Of a stretch of 6,281 nucleotides of DNA, positions 1 to 4,037 are shown in pieces (positions within the stretch are counted from its first letter, which is position 1; every line of letters starts with the position of its first letter). A model generated the notes under the pieces. It was not told where the DNA came from. It did not search any database and worked only from the letters and a program-made list of their open reading frames with translations. The stretch comes from Phycisphaera mikurensis NBRC 102666 (GTDB lineage Bacteria > Planctomycetota > Phycisphaerae > Phycisphaerales > SM1A02). The stretch spans positions 1 to 6,281 of the forward strand of contig CAMBSR010000137.1 of the NCBI GenBank assembly GCA_945870475.1, given 5' to 3'. The translations under genes and the position numbers were made by a program.

Positions 1-500
1 CCCGTCCCTGCGAGCAGGATGATGAACGACGAAAGCACCACCGGCGCCCACCGCGCGAAGCCGGTCAACAGGTCACCGAGCCCCACGTGGCCCGTGGTCG
101 CCCGGGCGGCCGCGATGGAAAGCCCGGCAAAGACCGGCGCAATCACCAGGAGCTCGAGAAGCCACGGCATGCAGCAGGAGGTCACGAAATCGCCCTCGCC
201 AGCGGCGAGTGCCTCGAGGTCAGGCCCCCGCCCGCGCGATGCGCCCGGCTCGAAGTCGGCAGCGTTTTCCTGGAGCACACGCACCAACTCCCCGACCTGC
301 TGCATCGAGCGCGCCTGGGCAATCTCGCCCGGTACCCGAAGGGCAACCACCAGCGTGACCCCCAGGATCAGCGCGACGAAGCCGTGCCGAAGGCCCGCCC
401 ATCCCCGGCGGAACGCCGACAGGAACACGGACGGCGCCGGGCCGGGCGCTCGCGGCGGCAACGCAGCGGTCGGCGGGGCGATGGCGCGACGCGGCTCCAT
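1..500 (-). CDS. Membrane protein of unknown function, N-terminal part (runs off the left edge)
   Basis: A minus-strand frame opens with ATG at 500-498 and stays open for 166 codons to the window edge, so the C-terminus is missing. Residues 1-25 are rich in Pro, Ala and Arg and probably disordered. A hydrophobic segment follows at about 40-56 (GFVALILGVTLVVALRV), then a polar stretch (about 57-107) with a C109-C110 pair just before a second hydrophobic segment at about 113-132. A third begins at about 151-164. Between the last two lies R-x-T-T-G-H-V-G-L-G-D-L-L-T-G-F-x-R (133-150). This G-D-L-[LF]-x-G-F-x-R pattern, from memory, is typical of DUF975-like multi-pass membrane proteins. No alternative in-frame start lies upstream as far as the next gene, and the Shine-Dalgarno is weak (AGG about 10 bases upstream). 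It is transcribed divergently from the OPT gene. I am confident that it is a real membrane protein gene; the family is tentative and the function unknown. Confidence 0.72.
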   Translation of the reverse strand, partial: MEPRRAIAPPTAALPPRAPGPAPSVFLSAFRRGWAGLRHGFVALILGVTLVVALRVPGEIAQARSMQQVGELVRVLQENAADFEPGASRGRGPDLEALAAGEGDFVTSCCMPWLLELLVIAPVFAGLSIAAARATTGHVGLGDLLTGFARWAPVVLSSFIILLAGT

Positions 501-560
501 GCACGTCAGCCTACCCCCGCCGCTAACCTTTGCCCCGCGGCTTCCGCCGCCCTCCTCACC
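501..560. promoter_or_regulatory. Divergent intergenic spacer, presumed promoter region for both flanking genes
   Basis: These 60 bases separate the start codons of two divergent genes, so any promoters for both must lie here or inside the opposite coding region. I see no convincing -35/-10 pair. The least GC-rich stretch is CTAACCTTTG at 523-532. Neither start has a strong Shine-Dalgarno, and the OPT start is preceded by a C-rich run, which would fit a short or absent leader. The regulatory role is inferred from gene orientation only. Confidence 0.35.
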
Positions 561-2810
561 ATGGCACTCCCACACCTCACCGACGAACAGACCCGCACCT
601 GGACCCGCGCCGAAAAGGATCGCTGGTGGCTCGAGAACGTCTACCGCGGAAACATGCCGCAGTTGACCATCCGCTCGGCCATCACCGGGTTCATGCTGGG
701 CGGCATCCTGAGCGCCACCAACCTCTACATCGGCGCCAAGACGGGCTGGACGCTCGGTGTGGGCGTGACAAGCGTCATCCTGAGCTTCGTGATGTTCCGG
801 ACGCTGTCGCGGCTGCAGATCTCCAAGGACATGACGATCTTGGAGAACAACGCCGTGCAGTCGGTGGCCACCGCCGCCGGCTACATGACCGGGCCGCTCA
901 TCAGCGCGCTGATGGCGTACATGTTCGTCACCGACACGGTGCTCGAGTGGCACAAGATCCTCCTGTGGAACGTCATCGCCAGCCTGCTCGGCGTGCTGGT
1001 GGCTTTCCCGATGAAGCGCCGCTTCATCAATGACGAGCAGCAGCCCTTCCCGGAAGGCCGCGCCTGCGCGGTGGTGCTCGACTCGCTGTACCCGCACGCA
1101 CCCGCGGGCGGCACGCGCAACCAGGACGCCGACGGCATGCCCATCCCGCACCCCGACCACGCCACCGAGAAGGGCGTGGGCGACGGCGTCTTCAAGGCGA
1201 AGGCGCTCGCATGGGCCGCGGGCATCGGCGCCGGACTCCAGTTCCTGGTGGCCGAGGGCTACATGTCCATCCTCCAGATCTCGGCGATCGGAACGGCGAA
1301 GGCGAAGGACGGCCTCTGGAAGATCCCGGAGCGGCTCGACGGCTGGCTCTACAAGGCCGAGGAGAAGGCCACCGGCTGGTTCCCGAACATCGCCGGGATC
1401 TCGGCGAACAAGCTCGGCATGCAGGTCATGTTCGACCTCTCCATGGTGGGCGCCGGCGGCCTCATGGGCATGCGCATCGCCAACAGCCTGCTGATCGGCA
1501 TGGTCACCAACTACCTGGTGCTTGCGCCCATCATGATCAAGTACGGCGAGATCGTCCCGAAGAACTTCTCGAAGATCGTGCAGGCCGACGGTACCTATGC
1601 CATGGCCGACGCGGTCTTCGGCCGCCCGTGGCTGACGCAGTCGTGGTGCCTCTGGTGGGGCGTCTCCATGATGGTCACGGCCTCCATGTTCGGGCTCTTC
1701 GCGAAGCCCAAGCTCCTGCTGTCGGCGTTCACCGGCATCTTCAGCCGCAAGAAGGCGGGCGAGGACTGCGTGAAGCACATCGAGCTCCCGCTGTGGCTGA
1801 GCTTCGTGGGCGTCCCGCTCGTCTCCGCGGCCATCATCTGGCTGAACCACGAGTGGTTCGGCGTCAGCCTGTGGCTCGGCGCCCTCTCGATCCCGATGAT
1901 CATCCTGCTCACGCTCATCGCCGCGAACGCGACGGCGCTCACCTCGACGACGCCGACGGGCTCGCTCTCGAAGATCACGCAGTTCACCTTCGGTGCCATC
2001 CAGCCCACCAACCCGGGCACGAACCTGATGACCGCGGGCGTGACCACGGAAGTGGCATCGAACGCGTCGAACCTGCTGATGGACATCAAGCCGGGCTACA
2101 TGCTCGGCGCCAAGCCGCGCCAGCAGGCGTGGGGGCACTGCATCGGCATCGTGGCGGGCGCGCTCGCCTCCACCCCGCTCTTCTACGTACTGTTCCTCTC
2201 CAACCGCGCAGACACCACGCCGGTGGAGCAGCACGTCACGCAGAACTGGGCCGTGCCCGGCGCAATCCAGTGGGCCGCCATCTCCAAGGTGATCGAGGGC
2301 ATGGGCCAGTCGACCGGCACCACCATCCAGACGGGCGCCGACGGCATCGCCAAGCTGTGGGGCGTGCTGCCGGTGTCCGCGGCCTGGGCCATGCTGGCCG
2401 GTGCGCTCATCGCCATCGTGTTCGAGGCGCTCCGCATGAGGAGCCGCGGCAAGTTCCCGCTCTCGGCGGTGGGCATCGGCCTCGGCGTGGTGCTGCCGCC
2501 GGAATCCACCATCATGATGTGGATCGGCGCGGCCTTCTTCAGCGCCATGGAGCACCGCTACCTGCAGCGCGTGGGAGAGTTCGGCTGGAAGCTGTGGGTC
2601 GATTCCAAGGAAGCGGTCTGCGCCGGACTGATTGCCGGCTGGGCGCTCGTGGGGATCGGCGACGGCATCATCCAGGCGAAGCTCGTGTATCCGGACTCCA
2701 CCGCGGAAGTGGTGGCCATGGAGAAGGAGCAGGCGGTGGCCGGTACGCCAAGCGCAGCCACCGCGGAGAAGCCCGCAACCCCGCCCGCCCCGGCGGCGAA
2801 CCCTCACTGA
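561..2810 (+). CDS. OPT-family oligopeptide transporter
   Basis: This 749-aa polytopic inner-membrane protein belongs to the OPT superfamily, whose members carry small peptides or metal-chelate conjugates, usually with protons. The bacterial members are mostly uncharacterised. Family signatures run in order: NLYIGAKTGWTLG (54-66) in the first membrane segment, E95-N-N-A-V-Q with A-T-A-A-G in the next, P-F-P-E-G (162-166), T-P-T-G-S-L-S-K (464-471), N-L-M-T-A-G-V-T-T-E (488-497), D-I-K-P-G-Y-M-L-G-A-K-P-R-Q-Q (508-522), and L-P-P-E-S-T near 645-650. The length is normal for the family. The last 30 or so residues are low-complexity Ala/Pro/Glu, probably a disordered tail. I chose ATG 561 because family similarity begins soon after it. 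The frame is open back to position 87, but that extension is Arg-rich and lies opposite the divergent membrane gene. There is no clear Shine-Dalgarno. The substrate cannot be read from the sequence, and no peptidase or siderophore gene is adjacent. Confidence 0.93.
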   Translation: MALPHLTDEQTRTWTRAEKDRWWLENVYRGNMPQLTIRSAITGFMLGGILSATNLYIGAKTGWTLGVGVTSVILSFVMFRTLSRLQISKDMTILENNAVQSVATAAGYMTGPLISALMAYMFVTDTVLEWHKILLWNVIASLLGVLVAFPMKRRFINDEQQPFPEGRACAVVLDSLYPHAPAGGTRNQDADGMPIPHPDHATEKGVGDGVFKAKALAWAAGIGAGLQFLVAEGYMSILQISAIGTAKAKDGLWKIPERLDGWLYKAEEKATGWFPNIAGISANKLGMQVMFDLSMVGAGGLMGMRIANSLLIGMVTNYLVLAPIMIKYGEIVPKNFSKIVQADGTYAMADAVFGRPWLTQSWCLWWGVSMMVTASMFGLFAKPKLLLSAFTGIFSRKKAGEDCVKHIELPLWLSFVGVPLVSAAIIWLNHEWFGVSLWLGALSIPMIILLTLIAANATALTSTTPTGSLSKITQFTFGAIQPTNPGTNLMTAGVTTEVASNASNLLMDIKPGYMLGAKPRQQAWGHCIGIVAGALASTPLFYVLFLSNRADTTPVEQHVTQNWAVPGAIQWAAISKVIEGMGQSTGTTIQTGADGIAKLWGVLPVSAAWAMLAGALIAIVFEALRMRSRGKFPLSAVGIGLGVVLPPESTIMMWIGAAFFSAMEHRYLQRVGEFGWKLWVDSKEAVCAGLIAGWALVGIGDGIIQAKLVYPDSTAEVVAMEKEQAVAGTPSAATAEKPATPPAPAANPH

Positions 2811-2821
2811 CGGACGGTCCG
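2811..2821. repeat. 11-base perfect inverted repeat directly after the OPT stop codon
   Basis: CGGAC-G-GTCCG starts at the first base after the TGA of the OPT gene. A one-base loop cannot form a normal hairpin and no T-tract follows, so this is not an intrinsic terminator. It could be a half-site for a dimeric regulator of the downstream cluster, but a chance palindrome is quite possible in DNA this GC-rich. Confidence 0.25.
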
Positions 2822-2846
2822 ATTCACCGCGCAGCACGCACGCCCG

Positions 2847-2852
2847 AAAGGA
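2847..2852 (+). promoter_or_regulatory. Strong ribosome binding site for the WXG100-like gene
   Basis: AAAGGA lies 9 bases upstream of ATG 2862. It is the clearest Shine-Dalgarno between the OPT gene and the right edge and fixes the start of the 90-aa gene. The first gene of the cluster therefore appears to initiate independently, while its downstream neighbours have weaker or coupled initiation. Confidence 0.6.
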
Positions 2853-2861
2853 CAGCGCACC

Positions 2862-3134
2862 ATGGCAAAGGCAGTCGTCGACCCCGGAGAGCTCCGCCGC
2901 TTCGCGCAGGACCTCAAGAAGTTCTCCATGGACCTGCAGCAGCAGACCGGCGCGCTGAATGCGCGCATGGCCACGCTGTCGCAGACCTGGCGTGACCAGG
3001 AGCAGGCGAAGTTCAGCGAGGAGTTCGAGACCACGGTCCGCGTCCTGCAGAAGTTCAGCAAGGCCGCGGAGCAGCACGTTCCCTACCTCCTGCGCAAGGC
3101 CGATGCGGCCGAGGCGTACCTCAACCAGCGCTGA
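2862..3134 (+). CDS. WXG100-like small helical protein (W-x-D variant)
   Basis: The 90-aa product has the size and shape of WXG100/ESAT-6-like proteins: a helix at about 8-38, a turn at T42-W43-R44-D45, and a second helix at about 46-86 with F51, F55, V59, L62 and F65 on a repeating hydrophobic face. WXG100 proteins form helical-hairpin dimers and are exported or handled by FtsK/SpoIIIE-type ATPases of type VII secretion systems. The turn Gly is replaced by Asp, giving W-R-D. No Y-x-x-x-[DE] export signal is present near the C-terminus: Y75 is followed by L-L-R-K and Y86 by L-N-Q-R. There is no signal peptide. It is the first gene of a four-gene cluster ending in an FtsK-like gene, which is the strongest context support. 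Whether it is secreted or is a structural part of the membrane machine cannot be decided here. Confidence 0.82.
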   Translation: MAKAVVDPGELRRFAQDLKKFSMDLQQQTGALNARMATLSQTWRDQEQAKFSEEFETTVRVLQKFSKAAEQHVPYLLRKADAAEAYLNQR

Positions 3135-3161
3135 TCAGCGCACCGCGATCGCGAGGCATCC

Positions 3162-3803
3162 ATGGGCGAACAGGTCAAGGTTGCCGACATCGAGACCATC
3201 GAGCGCTTCCGGGCGCAGCTGATCCAGGCCGCGGAGACCTTCGGCCTGGCGCTCGAGGAGGCCGAGGGCGACATCGAGCGGACGCTTGCATGGCTGGAGT
3301 CCGATCGCCCGGACACCTGGCGCAAGCAGATCCGCAAGTCGCAGGACAAGGTGGTGGAGTGCAAGAGCGCGCTCTTTCGCAAGCAGGAGATCAAGGCAAC
3401 GCCCGAGGCGCGACCGAGCGTGGTCGACGAGCGCAAGGCGCTCGAGCGCGCACAGCGGCGCCTGGAGTTCTGCGAGGAGAAGCTTCGCAACACCAAGCGC
3501 TGGTCCACGGAGCTCCCCCGCCAGGCGGTGGTCTTCAAGGGCGCCCTCACCGGCATGCACGTGATGCTCGACCGCGACGTGCCGCGCATCAATGCCATGC
3601 TCAAGCGCATGACCGAGCACCTGGAGGAGTACCTCCGCGGGGGCCAGGAATCGGAGCAACTGCTTGAGATCCTGGGCACCTCCGCCAACATGCGCCGCGG
3701 GGGCGAGGACGGGGCGGATGCCGACGCGCAGGCGAAGCCCGCCGCACCCGCCGAGGCGGCGGAACCAGCCACCGACGCCCAGCCCACCGAGGAGCAGCCA
3801 TGA
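3162..3803 (+). CDS. Helical/coiled-coil protein of a WXG-FtsK cluster, unknown function
   Basis: The 213-aa protein is almost wholly predicted helix from 6 to about 175, rich in Glu, Arg, Lys and Gln, with no membrane segment or signal peptide. The first helix pair breaks near R49-P-D-T-W53, after which W-R-K-Q-I starts a long charged helix. A polar linker with T79-P-E-A-R-P84 leads to a third helix, and a last amphipathic helix runs over about 130-162. Residues 180-213 form an acidic Ala/Pro-rich tail that is very likely disordered. I recall similar unnamed proteins beside WXG100 and FtsK-like genes in Planctomycetota, but could not search. The early Trp at a helix break makes it look like an extended relative of WXG proteins. 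The start at 3162 has GAGG five bases upstream (3153-3156), 27 bases after the previous stop. It is probably a partner or accessory of the FtsK-like ATPase; a secreted substrate is an alternative. Confidence 0.8.
   Translation: MGEQVKVADIETIERFRAQLIQAAETFGLALEEAEGDIERTLAWLESDRPDTWRKQIRKSQDKVVECKSALFRKQEIKATPEARPSVVDERKALERAQRRLEFCEEKLRNTKRWSTELPRQAVVFKGALTGMHVMLDRDVPRINAMLKRMTEHLEEYLRGGQESEQLLEILGTSANMRRGGEDGADADAQAKPAAPAEAAEPATDAQPTEEQP
3317..3332 (+). repeat. 16-base direct repeat, copy 1 (encodes W-R-K-Q-I)
   Basis: CTGGCGCAAGCAGATC here is identical to 3907-3922. Both copies are read in the same codon phase, giving W53-R-K-Q-I57 in the 213-aa protein and W37-R-K-Q-I41 in the 74-aa protein. 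This may reflect a common origin of the two helical proteins or convergence on preferred codons. Confidence 0.5.
3789..3794 (+). promoter_or_regulatory. Ribosome binding site inside the end of the upstream gene
   Basis: GAGGAG ends five bases before ATG 3800 and lies within the last codons of the 213-aa gene, whose stop overlaps this start as ATGA. The arrangement indicates translational coupling of the two genes, and it supports 3800 as the true start of the 74-aa protein. Confidence 0.6.
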
Positions 3804-4024
3804 GCATTTCCGGCTCCCGCGCCAAGCTGAAGGACGCCCATCGCCAGCTCCTGGTGGCGTGGCACCGAGCGCAGGACACCTGGGACGACCCGGTCTCCCA
3901 GGCGCTCTGGCGCAAGCAGATCGAGCCGATGGAATCCACGCTCCGCGCCACGCTCAACGCCATGGACTCGATGAACGAGGTTCTCGAGCGCGTCCGCCGG
4001 GAATGCGGAGACGAGGAACGCTGA
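3800..4024 (+). CDS. Small WXG-like helical-hairpin protein
   Basis: The 74-aa product is all predicted helix: a first helix at about 6-26, a break at D26-T27-W28-D29-D30-P31, and a second helix at about 33-68 with L36, I41, M44, L48, L52, M55 and L62 spaced as for a two-helix hairpin. The T-W-x-D turn matches T42-W43-R44-D45 of the 90-aa protein in the same cluster, so I read it as a second, shorter WXG100-like protein. It has no signal peptide and no Y-x-x-x-[DE] tail. The start overlaps the preceding stop (ATGA), and the next gene begins 13 bases after its stop, so translation is probably coupled on both sides. It may pair with the 90-aa protein, as EsxA and EsxB do, or may bind the FtsK-like ATPase. 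The family call rests on shape and motif only. Confidence 0.72.
   Translation: MSISGSRAKLKDAHRQLLVAWHRAQDTWDDPVSQALWRKQIEPMESTLRATLNAMDSMNEVLERVRRECGDEER
3907..3922 (+). repeat. 16-base direct repeat, copy 2 (encodes W-R-K-Q-I)
   Basis: Identical to 3317-3332 and in the same codon phase. In this gene it encodes W37-R-K-Q-I41, at the start of the second helix of the 74-aa protein. Confidence 0.5.
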
Positions 4025-4037
4025 CCGCGGCGGTGCG

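Noticed and set aside
87..560. In-frame 158-residue upstream extension of the OPT transporter
   Set aside because: It is Arg/Gly/Pro-rich, lacks OPT features, and is antisense to a better-supported membrane protein gene. Family-like sequence starts soon after ATG 561.
2811..2861. Possible terminator or promoter between the OPT gene and the WXG100-like gene
   Set aside because: The only inverted repeat has a one-base loop and no T-tract, and no -35/-10 pair stands out. Read-through from the OPT gene and an unseen promoter are both possible.
1211..2995. 594-codon plus-strand open frame inside the OPT gene
   Set aside because: The translation is a His/Arg/Gly-rich product typical of an out-of-frame reading of GC-rich coding DNA. 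It overlaps the well-supported OPT frame and runs into the WXG100-like gene.
3083..3865. Minus-strand open frame of 260 codons opposite the 213-aa gene
   Set aside because: Ser/Ala/Arg-rich translation without structure, spanning three plus-strand genes that have ribosome binding sites and tight operon spacing.
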